From assembly GCA_026745465.1 (NCBI GenBank), contig JACYXH010000573.1, positions 32,501 through 96,500 on the forward strand: a stretch of 64,000 bases of DNA. Reading direction: 5' to 3'. Under the pieces are notes generated by a model. That model was not told where the DNA came from. It did not search any database and saw only the letters and a program-made list of their open reading frames with translations. The stretch is from Lota lota (Eukaryota > Chordata > Actinopteri > Gadiformes > Lotidae). The translations under genes and the position numbers were made by a program. Shown here in pieces: positions 14,601 to 23,399 of this stretch. The first letter of the stretch is position 1. Each line of letters starts with the position of its first letter.

Positions 14601-15491
14601 TAGTGTAAACATTGAGGGAGTAAATGTAGTTTGTACATTTTCTTTGGTTTCAATGTTTTGACTGGGATAGCCACTCACACACACATGGGATTTCCAATTA
14701 ACTTTAACTTTAATTATCTTAAAAACGACATGTACTATTGCGTAGAACATCGATAGCATATGATTTCACTATAGTACCTATCATATGATTATAATTATTT
14801 TGTCTTTCTAAGTTAATGTTTGAAGACCAAAAAAAGTGCTGGGAAGAGAAAAAGAAGTATGCAAGGGAACAGTAATAGTGATGATGAAGATGATGAAGAA
14901 TGGTTCAGATGCTAATCATGTCTTGTTCTCCCATCAGATGCCTGTGAACTCACACTGGACCCAAACACAGCCCACAGACGACTCTCTCTGTCTGAGGACA
15001 ACAGAAAGGTGACGCGGGTTAGAGAGGAGCAGTCGTATCCTGATCACCCAGAGAGATTTGACTTCCATCACCAGGTTTTGTGTAGAGAGGGTCTGACTGG
15101 CTGCTGTTACTGGGAGGTAGAGTGGGAAGGAAGTGTTCTCATAGGAGTGACATACAGAGGAATCACAAGGAGAGGAGAGGGTTATGGCAGCTGGCTTGGA
15201 ATGAACAACAAGTCCTGGAGTCTTTATTGTTATGATGATGGTTACTATGCCTGGTACGACGGTAATTCAACAGACATACGTCTCCCCCCCGCTGGCTCTA
15301 ACAGAGTAGGAGTGTATCTGGACCGGCCTGCTGGCACTCTGTCCTTCTACAGTGTGTCCCCAGATGTAGGAGGGTCCTCAGACACACTGACACACATCCA
15401 CACCTTCCAGTCCACCTTCACCCAGGAGGACCTCCTCCCTGCATTTGGTTTAGGGGTGGATGGTGACTCAGTGTCTCTGTGTCGATTGTAG
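1710..15491 (+). CDS. NLR gene 1: FISNA-NACHT-LRR-B30.2 protein (NLRC3-like family)
   Basis: This is a fish-type NOD-like receptor, predicted to be a cytosolic immune sensor or regulator. The joined exons are 1710-1792, 1964-2080, 2606-2722, 4104-4173, 4359-4587, 5079-6903, 8459-8632, 10355-10528, 11637-11810, 11987-12033 and 14938-15491. They total 3564 nt, exactly 1188 codons including the stop, with every splice phase agreeing. In order the protein has a short N-terminus (1-27), two 39-aa repeats (28-105), a linker (106-129), an acidic helical exon (130-205), FISNA-NACHT (206-814, Walker A GVAGIGKT at about 303-310, Walker B ILDGLDE at about 377-383), six LRR units in three exons (814-988) and PRY-SPRY (1004-1187). 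There is no CARD. The start was chosen as the ATG that opens the known fish NLR N-terminus (MNEEREEGG). A tandem paralogue follows at 34-47 kb. The gene looks intact, but no transcript evidence is available here. Confidence 0.85.
1964..2080 (+). CDS. NLR gene 1 exon 2 (39-aa N-terminal repeat, copy A)
   Basis: A 117-bp, phase 2-2 exon. It contains [13 protein letters not shown] and ends ...GNQSIEKR, the repeated peptide typical of one group of fish NLRs. Because the exon is symmetric it can be duplicated or skipped without a frameshift. It was duplicated together with its flanking intron (1940-2215 resembles 2580-2860). Confidence 0.85.
2225..2362 (-). repeat. tRNA-like SINE fragment in intron
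   Basis: The text 'ggggattgaactagcaacc' followed by 'ttctggttacaagtc' is the reverse complement of a tRNA-like B box and anticodon arm, as seen in common fish SINE heads. It lies in the intron between the duplicated 39-aa exons and has no match beside the second copy, so it was probably inserted after that duplication. Confidence 0.5.
2606..2722 (+). CDS. NLR gene 1 exon 3 (39-aa N-terminal repeat, copy B)
   Basis: A second 117-bp, phase 2-2 exon nearly identical to exon 2. It differs mainly in the segment after MKSD ([10 protein letters not shown] against [10 protein letters not shown]). The acceptor (tttttctag) and donor (gtgagg) match those of exon 2. Confidence 0.85.
2793..3860. repeat. 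Poly-G tract and 49-bp minisatellite
   Basis: A G run at about 2797-2822 is followed by about 21 tandem copies of a 49-bp unit (ggctgttttagtgatgtgg...ggagggataa). The unit comes from intron sequence just downstream of the 39-aa exon: a single unexpanded copy of the start of the unit is at 2185-2212. The minus-strand Ser/His-rich translation across it is an artefact. Confidence 0.95.
4104..4173 (+). CDS. NLR gene 1 exon 4
   Basis: A 70-bp exon, phase 2 to 0, encoding [19 protein letters not shown] and a further TELIK. It is the short spacer that follows the 39-aa repeats in fish NLRs. The acceptor is ctccacag and the donor gtgtgt. Confidence 0.7.
4359..4587 (+). CDS. NLR gene 1 exon 5 (N-terminal helical domain)
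   Basis: Encodes about 76 residues, phase 0 to 1. It starts [18 protein letters not shown], continues with [17 protein letters not shown] and ends ...NQEELADTL. This acidic, helical segment precedes FISNA in many fish NLRs and may be a divergent death-fold domain, though I see no diagnostic CARD or PYD residues. No homologous exon is visible in gene 2, which has a CARD instead. Confidence 0.8.
4782..4828. repeat. (TA)n microsatellite
   Basis: About 20 TA dinucleotides in the intron before the NACHT exon. Confidence 0.9.
5079..6903 (+). CDS. NLR gene 1 exon 6 (FISNA-NACHT)
   Basis: A single 1825-bp exon, phase 1 to 2, typical of fish NLRs. It starts [19 protein letters not shown] (FISNA), then Walker A GVAGIGKT, the [10 protein letters not shown] segment, Walker B ILDGLDEC and the sensor-1 region IWITTRPAA. 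The winged-helix and NACHT-associated helical part ([20 protein letters not shown]) runs to ...VKASKTSL. The exon is open throughout. The donor GTAGGT at 6904 overlaps an in-frame stop that would be used if the intron were retained. It is about nine residues in ten identical, by eye, to the equivalent exon of gene 2. Confidence 0.92.
6895..7150 (+). repeat. Duplicated exon end with second 5' splice site
   Basis: The last bases of the NACHT exon with their donor (aaaacatctctgtaggttc) recur at about 7073-7092, followed by the same 'caatacacacaacac' text. The intron thus carries a decoy copy of its own 5' splice site about 180 bp downstream. Confidence 0.75.
7500..8255. repeat. CpG-rich cassette, copy A
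   Basis: A CpG-rich island of about 750 bp inside an otherwise AT-rich intron. Its plus-strand left edge has a CCAAT box (aaccaatagg) and an ETS-like 'acttccgggt', so it resembles a housekeeping-type promoter. A second full copy lies at 9360-10140 and a shortened one at 39648-40010, always between NACHT and LRR exons. The class of element, if it is one, is unknown to me. Confidence 0.7.
7675..8028 (-). CDS. Conserved 117-aa open frame in cassette A, unknown function
   Basis: I do not recognise this protein. It starts [19 protein letters not shown] and has a very basic stretch ([16 protein letters not shown]), then [17 protein letters not shown]. The tail is Asn/Thr/Lys rich. The copy in cassette B is the same length with three amino-acid changes, and cassette C keeps the first ~55 residues with one change before its sequence diverges. 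The arginine-rich start could be nucleic-acid binding. It could equally be an exon of a retro- or transposon-captured gene, or a chance frame in a CpG island. Confidence 0.35.
   Translation of the reverse strand: MSQHDRLFALNVSKTKSRYRYRERRRRMKKLESRDDLRQGNRALPDPLLWTILVRYSDDLYPVQRMLRRLANQASFTPNDQNIPDTNRNTNKTIPKSTLSRTHLTVKQLISKCLNII
8459..8632 (+). CDS. NLR gene 1 LRR exon 1
   Basis: A 174-bp, phase 2-2 exon encoding two leucine-rich repeats: [18 protein letters not shown], then [19 protein letters not shown] and LLSAGL...LETLR. It is nucleotide-identical, as far as I can read, to the exon at 10355 and to three exons of gene 2. Confidence 0.93.
8633..9359. other. Intron sequence, nothing identified
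   Basis: AT-rich intron. Its right part (from about 9060) repeats sequence from 7200-7500, because the whole intron plus LRR exon was duplicated. I see no separate element in it. Confidence 0.5.
9360..10145. repeat. CpG-rich cassette, copy B
   Basis: Nearly identical to cassette A, with the same CCAAT and CpG features ('acttccaggt' replaces the ETS-like site). It was duplicated along with intron and LRR exon, giving a repeat period of 1896 bp between the two LRR exons. Confidence 0.75.
9538..9891 (-). CDS. Conserved 117-aa open frame in cassette B, unknown function
   Basis: Same length as the frame in cassette A, differing at three residues (YSDG for YSDD, SFKP for SFTP, SRPH for SRTH). I cannot say from sequence alone whether selection keeps it open; the copies may simply be too young to have decayed. 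Confidence 0.35.
   Translation of the reverse strand: MSQHDRLFALNVSKTKSRYRYRERRRRMKKLESRDDLRQGNRALPDPLLWTILVRYSDGLYPVQRMLRRLANQASFKPNDQNIPDTNRNTNKTIPKSTLSRPHLTVKQLISKCLNII
10355..10528 (+). CDS. NLR gene 1 LRR exon 2
   Basis: A 174-bp, phase 2-2 LRR exon with the same sequence as LRR exon 1. The intron after it starts differently (gtcacttatcagcc), like the intron after the fifth LRR exon of gene 2. Confidence 0.93.
10614..11190. repeat. 79-85-bp minisatellite with telomere-like core
   Basis: About seven tandem copies of a unit running from 'tcctgttaactgctagtatg' to a terminal gttaggg block. The unit length varies by 6 bp according to whether gttaggg occurs once or twice. The same minisatellite lies in the matching intron of gene 2, where it has about twice as many copies (43.2-44.5 kb). 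Confidence 0.95.
11574..11634. repeat. (TG)n tract abutting a splice acceptor
   Basis: About 30 TG units run straight into the cag acceptor of LRR exon 3, in place of a normal polypyrimidine tract. The matching exon of gene 2 has a longer tract (45029-45120). Confidence 0.95.
11637..11810 (+). CDS. NLR gene 1 LRR exon 3 (terminal LRR)
   Basis: A 174-bp, phase 2-2 exon encoding [18 protein letters not shown], then [19 protein letters not shown] and [17 protein letters not shown]. This is the divergent last LRR type of fish NLRs. It differs from the gene 2 copy by one amino acid (Cys for Arg after EDP). Confidence 0.92.
11987..12033 (+). CDS. NLR gene 1 short connector exon
   Basis: A 47-bp exon, phase 2 to 1, encoding [16 protein letters not shown] and joining LRR to B30.2. 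Its acceptor has a run of eight C's and its donor is gtaagt. The fish NLR consensus here is of the form SVEHGGE..I.PGL.KY, which it fits. Confidence 0.85.
12275..13395 (+). mobile_element. Tc1/mariner-type transposon, about 1.12 kb, degenerate
   Basis: Bounded by TA dinucleotides with imperfect terminal inverted repeats (TACACTATATTGCCAAA at the left; the right end reads ttggcaatatagtgta). The matching intron of gene 2 has no such insertion, so it jumped in after the genes separated. It lies in the intron before B30.2, in the sense direction. Confidence 0.93.
12410..13312 (+). pseudogene. Tc1-like transposase remnant
   Basis: The N-terminal helix-turn-helix part reads [18 protein letters not shown] and ...[15 protein letters not shown], ending at a stop near 12617. 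The reading then changes frame, an internal part is missing, and stops occur near 12726 and 12838. The catalytic C-terminal half (12860-13312) is open: the DDE aspartate is in [13 protein letters not shown] and the last acidic position in [18 protein letters not shown], where LNPIE has become LILIE. It is clearly non-functional as it stands. Confidence 0.88.
13396..14375. repeat. About 41-bp (TATG/TA-rich) minisatellite
   Basis: Tandem units of the form 'gtatgtatgagtacatgtc' plus 'tatgtatatatagtatg', with deletion variants. It flanks the Tc1 insertion on its right; diverged related sequence lies on the left (12130-12270). The gene 2 counterpart is at 45.69-46.13 kb and is shorter. Confidence 0.95.
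14376..14937. other. Intron before B30.2 exon, no separate element
   Basis: Single-copy-looking intron. It aligns with 46130-46687 of gene 2, including the GATGAA repeats just before the acceptor. Confidence 0.5.
14938..15491 (+). CDS. NLR gene 1 last exon (PRY-SPRY/B30.2)
   Basis: A 554-bp exon completing [20 protein letters not shown] (PRY). The SPRY follows, with CYWEVEWEG, the [12 protein letters not shown] segment, [15 protein letters not shown] and the end ...LLPAFGLG...SLCRL-stop. In fish NLRs this domain is a likely ligand- or partner-binding surface. Differences from gene 2 cluster in the predicted variable loops. Confidence 0.93.
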
Positions 15492-15534
15492 AAAAAAAAA
15501 CATGCGGGTGGGCAGGCGGACCCACTCACACACA

Positions 15535-15925
15535 GACACAGACACAGACAAACATAGTACACACACATAGTACACACACATAGTACACACACACAAACAC
15601 ATAGTACACATAAACACACATAGTACAAACACATAGTACACACACATAGTACACATACACACACATAGTACACACATAGTACACACACACACATATTACA
15701 CACACACAAACACATAGTACACACACAGTGCACACACACACATAGCACACACACACACATAGTACACACACACAGTGCACACACACACACATAGCACACA
15801 CACACATAGTACACATACACACACATAGTACACACACACATAGTACACATACACACATAGTAAAAACACACACACATAGTACACACATAGTACACACACA
15901 CATAGTACACACACATAAATACACG
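15535..15925. repeat. (CACACATAGTA)n low-complexity 3' flank
   Basis: An irregular CA-rich repeat with periodic 'catagtacacac'. It begins about 45 bp after the stop codon and therefore probably lies in the 3' UTR. The same type of repeat follows gene 2 (47265-47935). Cys-Val-rich translations on the minus strand are artefacts. Confidence 0.9.
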
Positions 15926-16027
15926 AAAAATCTAATTTAATTCAATAACTTTTTACATTTTTTTATGTAACATACTGTTTGCTTTTACGCAAGTCTGTTT
16001 GAGTAAAAAATGGAGGCGAAAGAGAGA

Positions 16028-16330
16028 GATTTATTGTGGCTGTATTTTCCTTATATCCTTATTTTGTAAAGATGTAATGTGTTATTGTGTTTTATTTGAA
16101 GGGATACATGCTATTTTATGTGTTGTTAATGTCTATTAGACAAGCATATACAATGTCATATTTGTCTATTTACATTAATCTTGCTCTGCTTATTACAACA
16201 ATAAATCATTTGGTTTGAAGTAACTCAGTACTTGAGTAGTCTTTTCACTAGATACTTTCTTACTCTTCTTCAAGTCATTATCTGATGACTACTTTTACTT
16301 CTACTTGAGTTAGTATTACTTTAAATATAT
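16028..16330 (+). repeat. Left arm of long inverted repeat; possible gene 1 polyadenylation region
   Basis: This segment recurs inverted at 17500-17767, and in direct orientation after gene 2 (48060-48350). It contains an AATAAA hexamer at 16200, and one lies at the matching place near 48238. It includes the fish repeat text 'actcagtacttgagtag'. It may be both an old DNA-element terminus and the 3' end of the NLR transcripts. Confidence 0.7.
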
Positions 16331-16549
16331 ACTTGTTAAATATAAAAGTAGGCTGTTATAAATAGGTTATTGACAGTGCTCATTATTCTATACAATTATA
16401 TAATCTACAATTCTTATCATTACCAATATAAACACTTATCTTGTTCCGTCTTAGTATGTCTTCTATGATCTTAAACTTAGTAACCTATGCTCTTTAGTCA
16501 ACGTTACTAGAATAATCACATAATGCAGAAAGAAACCCGTTCCACGCTG

Positions 16550-16795
16550 CTCTGAACTCCGGTCCGGTTCTTTCCGGGATGTCTACGGGCCCTTTGGGAG
16601 GCCCCGTGACGTCACAACGTCAGCTCCATCTGGGGAGCGGTTATTGTTGGGGTCCGAGAAGGTTCATGAAGCTTCTCGGACCCTTGTAGGATAAGGCCAC
16701 GGTGTGTGGTGCGTTTCATATCCAACATCGCTCATGATGACGCTCCCACTCAGCGACTGTAAAAAAAGAGCATCACAAAGTGGCCGTGGGTAGTA
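16550..16795. other. CpG-rich insert with hairpin
   Basis: A GC/CpG-rich block that I do not see in the otherwise homologous flank of gene 2. It includes 'gtgacgtcac' at about 16605-16615 (a CRE-like palindrome) and a hairpin with perfect 12-bp arms at 16650-16661 and 16672-16683. It could be a small mobile element or a regulatory island. I do not recognise a family. Confidence 0.4.
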
Positions 16796-17499
16796 ACCAT
16801 GGGGATAATGATTACATTACACATACTGTACTGTTCACTGTCTGTTTTCTCCTCAACACATTTCATAACCTTTAATGCTATAACATCAGTTGCAGTCATG
16901 TAGAAATGTTTAAAGGATTTAAGTTTATGCTAACGAATACTGAATAACATGTTACAATGTATGATCACCACGATATAAATAAATAAAAGTTTAAACTAAC
17001 ACAGTAGTCCTATTCAAATAGGCTTCATAACTGTAGGCCTATAATAGTGCTGACTAAATATATGAACATACTTGTTTCCAGGCCTACAGTTTGTTAAATG
17101 CCAACACTGCTGTATTATGCAGTTATGTCTGTTTAATTCAGCTCTAGCTAGTAACGTGGAGAATGAAGCTATAGGCCTACATGAATCATTTAAACGTCTT
17201 GAGAATAATAAACCAATTGATTTGCTATAAGGTCCGTTTTGAAACACTAAAAAATGTGCACCCTATCACCATCTGCTGGTTAGATTATGTCAGTGCAACA
17301 GGCTGACCTGAAAAACATGAACCCTACGTCATCACCATTGATTTATGTTTTGAGACGATCGTGGCCGTTTTAAATCACCTTGAAGGTAATTTCATGTCCC
17401 TCTCATACGAGTGATCCTCTCAAATATAGAGTAGGCCTACACTACATAACACAATATTGAGATTGGCTCCACAATGTTCAAAACAATTTCACATGAGTA

Positions 17500-18490
<991 letters not shown>

Positions 18491-18527
18491 ACACACACAC
18501 AACCCTAACCCTAACCCATTCACTTCT

Positions 18528-19300
18528 TCATCAGTGTGTGGAGGGGGGATATTACCACACACACAACAGTGGAGTCTCCATTCACCTCTTCATCAGTGTG
18601 TGGAGGGAGCATATTACCACACACACAACAGTGGAGTCTCCATTCACCTCTTCATCAGTGTGTGGAGGGAGGATATTACTACACACACAACAGTGGAGTC
18701 TCCATTCACCTCTTCATCAGTGTGTGGAGGGAGGATATTACCACTCACACAACAGTGGAGTCTCCATTCACCTCTTCATCAGTGTGTGGAGGGAGGATAT
18801 TACCACACACACAACAGTGGAGTCTCCATTCACCTCTTCATCAGTGTGTGGAGGGAGGATATTACCACACACACACAACAGTGGAGTCTCCATTCACCTC
18901 TTCATCAGTGTGTGGAGGGAGGATATTACCACACACACAACAGTGGAGTCTCCATTCACCTCTTCATCAGTGTGTGGAGGGAGGATATTACCACACACAC
19001 AACAGTGGAGTCTCCATTCACCTCTTCATCAGTGTGTGGAGGGAGGATATACACACACACAACAGTGGAGTCTCCATTCACCTCTTCATCAGTGTGTGGA
19101 GGGAGGATATTACTACACACACAACAGTGGAGTCTCCATTCACCTCTTCATCAGTGTGTGGAGGGAGGATATTACCACACACACAACAGTGGAGTCTCCA
19201 TTCACCTCTTCATCAGTGTGTGAAGGGAGGATATTACCACACACACAACAGTGGAGTCTCCATTCACCTCTTCATCAGTGTGTAGAGGGAGGATATTATT
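18528..19300. repeat. 62-bp minisatellite
   Basis: About 12-13 copies of a 62-bp unit (cttcatcagtgtgtggaggg...gtggagtctccattcacct), with one copy shortened near 19050. Because 62 is not a multiple of 3 and the unit has no stop in any forward frame, all three forward frames stay open for 230-290 codons. They should not be annotated as proteins. Confidence 0.96.
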
Positions 19301-19431
19301 ATTCACAATTATAGTGAACAATGGAATGTATAATTATGATTAGTAAAGCACCTATATCATCTAATGGTCATGGAGATAACAGTATGCGCTAATGTTAGAT
19401 ATCTGTAGTATGAGCTTAGAGTAGTGTGTGG

Positions 19432-19700
19432 TGTAGTGTGGCGAGAGTTCAACTACCAGCTGAAAGGTACTGGGTTCAATCCCCAATGTCTGCAGCCTAA
19501 CCTGTAGCATCCTATAGAACAATATGACCCCTGACCCCTACCTGCTTCTTAATCACATGTATCTGTATTCACTGTCCAACCCCTGCCTGCTCTTTAATCA
19601 CATTAATCTGTATTCACTGTCTAACTCCTACCTGCTAAATGAACACATGCATCTGTATTCACTGTGTAACTACTACCTGCTAAATAAACACAAGGCATAA
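19432..19700 (+). repeat. SINE-like head and degenerate ~58-bp tandem tail
   Basis: 19432-19510 contains a B-box-like gggttcaatcccc. It is followed by three or four diverged copies of 'cctacctgcttcttaatcac' plus 'atctgtattcactgt'. The tail text is the reverse complement of the seed of the 41-bp minisatellite at 30-31.8 kb (gagcaggtagggg), so the same SINE family seems to underlie both. Confidence 0.5.
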
Positions 19701-20960
19701 TGAAAGGTTCATGCAAGGTAGGTTTGTTAAACTGCATTCATCCTTTCACCACAGTGACTAAGTTAGAGAATTGGAGACACACTTGTTGTCACTACACTGT
19801 GTCTTGCGTTACAACACAATTGTAAATGGGAGTTTAGCTTTGAGAAGTTTTGATATTATAATGCAATCTAACTGACTGTTGATATTATAATATAATCTAA
19901 CTATGACTGACTTTATTGCTCCTAATGAGAATGAAGATGCTGGTTGACATCGTGTATCTTGCATATATGAATACTGTTAATCTTCACAATTAAAATTACT
20001 TGCATAACATCCAATATGTTTTATTATTGTTATATTATTTATTAATTGATTTATGGCAGTATTGTTACTATTATTACACAATCACATAATCAGTATACAA
20101 ACTTTGACAAATAAAAGTGATTTTGTATTTTATATTCAGAACATGGTATAAAATAATACAATTTGTGTTATTATTCTGATTTAACTCAGGTTATTGTATA
20201 AGACATAACATAATAATCATAACATGATTATGATACATGTAGGAAATGGGGGAGGTAACAGCCTATTTACGTTTCTCACACACAGTGCTCTTATTGCATC
20301 CATAATGGTAAACTACATGCATAGACCTGTAAATATGAACTATTGATCAATCCTCTCCATATTAGTCTGCGCTACAAGCCAATGTTTCCTTGCACTGCCG
20401 TACCTGAATATTGGTTGCTTTTGTGTATGATAGCCTACTTTAAGTTATCAAACAGGGAAAAAAGCTCAAAAATTAACTTTTCCAAAACATGGATGAATTA
20501 AAGAATTCAAACTAACTTATCATAATCCCTTCAACCAGAAGGTGCCATTTTCTACACTATTTTAAACTTGGGTTAAAAAGGGAATTATTAGTGTTATTAT
20601 TTTTATGATTTGATTCAGGTTATTATATAAGACGTAACATAATAATAACATGGTTATAATGATACATGTATTTCATATTGGATTTAAACTAGAATACTAT
20701 TATTACTATTGGCGGTGATTGTTTTACTATTTTACACTTGGGTTGAAAAGGGAAACTCCATTCTAATTGAATCCTCCAAATACATAGGATATTTAAGTGA
20801 AATGACAGAGCATTAACTAGGTTAAGGGTTGAATTATTTCACTATGTGATTCCTACTGGAAAATGCCGCATATTTGCGACGTAACTGATGTAAAGTTGAC
20901 GCCATTTTATCAGTCCAAATTATTTCATCAGTTTTTCGTGACATTTATTCGTTCCGTGCT
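19701..20960. other. AT-rich spacer with local duplications
   Basis: I see no exon. Segments near 20165-20250 and 20595-20670 share 'aggttat...taagac.taacataataat', and an 'acttgggtt.aaaaggga' pair follows at about 20568 and 20737, so a block of roughly 170-430 bp was duplicated and has diverged. Confidence 0.45.
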
Positions 20961-21115
20961 TGATGTAAAATGACCTGATGAAACCTACAGTAGATGGATG
21001 TGTATGGGCCGATCGTATCGTCCCTTCTGGCGTTCACCATTTCAGACGTCACTTCCTTCTCCAAGCTCAGGACCGGAAATGGTCAGACGGAGGAGGCGTG
21101 GCCGAGCCTGGAGCT

Positions 21116-22130
21116 CTATATACAGACCCTTCTCTCATGTTCGGGAGACGGAAGTTCATTGAAAGCAAAGCGAAGAAATGCCACGTGTCGGCCCTTCTCA
21201 CGCTCCGGAGACAAAGAAGCCTTTTTAAAGGGAATATTCAGACGGAATATATTCTTCATCATTGGAATATAAACCGTTTTATGTCCACACACCCGACGCC
21301 TAAGTTGGCGCACCTCCTCCTCATTGTTAAAGTCGAGGCTGCGCACCACTGCGGGTCTTTCCGGTGTTTTTGGTGTTGGTGGAAAGACGACCGTTGATGA
21401 AGACGCTGCCTGCGCCTGGCGTAACACCCCCGCTTCCTTCAACTCCATCATGAATGTCTCCAGCACCTCCACCCTTTGGGTCAGCAGGGCGCAGGAAGTG
21501 CAGGGGACGGGCGTCTCGGCAGGAGCCCCTGTGGGAGACAAAACAACTGGCAGACTACCTGGAGACTTTGAAGGTGTTACCGAATAATGGAGTGCAGGGC
21601 ATGGGGAACTACGTGCTGCGACAAGGAACTTCTCCTTTGAGCTGCATTGAGATTTAATGGAGCTCAAAGGAGAAGGGTGTGGTGGATAGGACCTTGACTT
21701 TGGGGTAGACAGTGTTAGCAGGGGGGGGAGGTTTAGAAGTACGTTGTGGCGTGGCATGACGGGCACAAGACGGCCCAGGTTGCTCGTCGTCGACAACCAC
21801 TGCTGCAGCGTCCTCCTTCTCTGTGCGTCGCTGCTGTGGGTTATTGATATTGAAATACAATACATTTAACGGTAGCCTGAAATGCATTTGCGTTTTCATG
21901 AATGTTGGACATTGAATTTAGCAGTTGTCCTCAGGACATAATCAGTGATTAATGCAGAAACCAGGGGATAAAAAAACATTGCAAAGCGCCACCGACCTTC
22001 ACATCTAGGGTCGAACGCAAAGCAATGCTCGGGTTGCTTTGCCTCAGCGCCCTAAGCCTCTCTACTACTAGTGCTTTTTTTTGCCATAAGCATTGTGTCG
22101 TTGACATCATGCAAGGTATTGTAATGAATA
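21116..22130 (-). CDS. Possible small minus-strand gene, unknown function
   Basis: Tentative, three pieces on the minus strand. (a) 22000-22115 encodes MMSTTQCLWQKKALVVERLR and a further 18 or so residues, ending ...LDVK before a GT donor. (b) 21660-21840 encodes an acidic Pro-rich piece with EKEDAAAVVVDDEQPGPSC, preceded by a cag acceptor. (c) 21116-21535, preceded by tgtctcccacag, encodes PVPCTSCALLTQRVEVLE and ...FPPTPKTPERP. It then continues with ...EEEVRQLRRRVCG and YIPMMKNIFRLNIPFKKASL. Piece (c) has a short heptad-like stretch. The region is CpG-richer than its neighbours. I do not recognise the family. A transposon-borne or domesticated gene is as likely as a host gene, and the splice links are inference. 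Confidence 0.3.
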
Positions 22131-22640
22131 CAATTATTGAATCAATTAAAATGGAACTATAAAACACCTTGCGGAGACAGTTACAATATGTATTTGTTAT
22201 ACATTACTTTCTTATTACACATTAATGGTTTTATATATTTTATAAGAAGGTATTTTCTTCATGTTAACATTTCAATTCTGTTGTGCTGTGTCATGCATTT
22301 TTCTCATGGGGCTAAATCAAGGTTAGATATCCTCTTAAATGTTTGCTCACATTTTGGTCAAGGCTGTGGAGGTCCACCAAGTGCTTGTCCAGGCGCGACA
22401 AGTCCTTCTTGTCACAGATAGGACAATTCAACTTACTGTCGTGTTACAAGCACTTTATTTTGCACTTAAAAAAAAACATTTAATTTAGCCATTGATATTG
22501 CCTCGTCAAGCGCTGTAAGCTTTGTTTTTTGTTTTGGTACTACTGTAGGCTATAATGTAGATAAATATTCAAAGATGTCCACACTTTTTCAAGGTTTTTC
22601 AAAAATAGCCAAAGTTAAGTGGTTAAATGATTGTGACGCT
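22131..22640. other. Spacer, nothing identified
   Basis: AT-rich. No exon or clear repeat recognised. Confidence 0.4.
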
Positions 22641-22654
22641 ATTAACTAATTTTG

Positions 22655-22710
22655 CTGGGGAACCCCTAGCACTCCCTCAAGGACCACTGGTTGAAAACCA
22701 CTGCTGTAGA
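22655..22710 (-). mobile_element. hAT-type transposon end fragment
   Basis: The text 'ggttgaaaaccactg' near 22689-22703 is the reverse complement of the CAGTGGTTTTCAACC-like terminus of Charlie-type hAT elements. Only this end is recognisable. Confidence 0.45.
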
Positions 22711-22964
22711 TCACTGCCGGTATGTGCGCTGGGAGCGCACCGTTTAAGTTTGAAAGTTGAAAAGTTTGTGTGTCTGAAACGCTATGTGATACAGTACAGT
22801 TTACACAGCACAGTATATGTTCTGTAGCTACTATTGCACTAAATGGTAACACTGGAATACGTTATGCAAATATGCAACTTGTTTGTTGAAATGTTAATAA
22901 ATGGGAGCTTCCTCAAGCAGCCATCTCTTTCCCGACAATCCCCTCTGTGCACGAACCCTTACAT

Positions 22965-23095
22965 ATGGTAGTTAAACATTAAAACACCTGCGGCTTATAG
23001 TCCAGTGCGGCTTATTTATGTACACATCATTCAATTTAGCTGCTGCGGTTTATACTCGGGTGCGCTTTATAGTCCGGAAATTACGGTATTTATCT
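22965..23095. mobile_element. MITE fragment ('tgcggcttatagtcc' family)
   Basis: Contains 'cctgcggcttatagtccagt' and 'ctttatagtccggaaattac' in inverted relation to each other's type. This is the signature of a short non-autonomous DNA element widely seen in vertebrate genomes. The superfamily is left open. Confidence 0.5.
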
Positions 23096-23099
23096 ACTA

Positions 23100-23372
23100 C
23101 TCACCTAGACTTGGTACAACCCGTCTCTTACATCGCTTTAATAACGTGTGTGAAGCCCGCTCACCAAGACTTGGTACAACCCGTCTCTTATATCACTTTA
23201 ATAACGTGTGTGAAGCCCGCTCACCTGGACTTGGTACAACCCGTCTCTTATATCACTTTAACAACGTGTGTGAAGCCCGCTCACCTGGACTTGGTACAAC
23301 CCGTCTCTTATATCACTTTAAGAACGTGTGTGAAGCCCGCTCACCTGGACTTGGTACAACCCGGCTCTAGGC
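23100..23372. repeat. 60-bp tandem repeat, about 4.5 copies
   Basis: The unit runs 'cctggacttggtacaacccg' to 'gtgtgtgaagcccgctca'. Its middle (cttatatcactttaataacg) is the same sequence that sits just upstream of the TG runs at 25.0, 26.1 and 27.5 kb. This array therefore grew from a piece of that larger repeat. Confidence 0.9.
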
Positions 23373-23399
23373 GATGGCGCGGTAGAGTGACCTCAATCA

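Noticed and set aside
15347-15924. Cysteine/valine-rich minus-strand frames after gene 1 (and at 47097-47900 after gene 2)
   Set aside because: They come from CA/TG-rich repeats overlapping the antisense of the B30.2 exons.
18500-18520. Telomere-like aaccctaaccctaaccc
   Set aside because: Only two or three repeats, in the middle of the window. It is not a chromosome end, and short interstitial copies are common.
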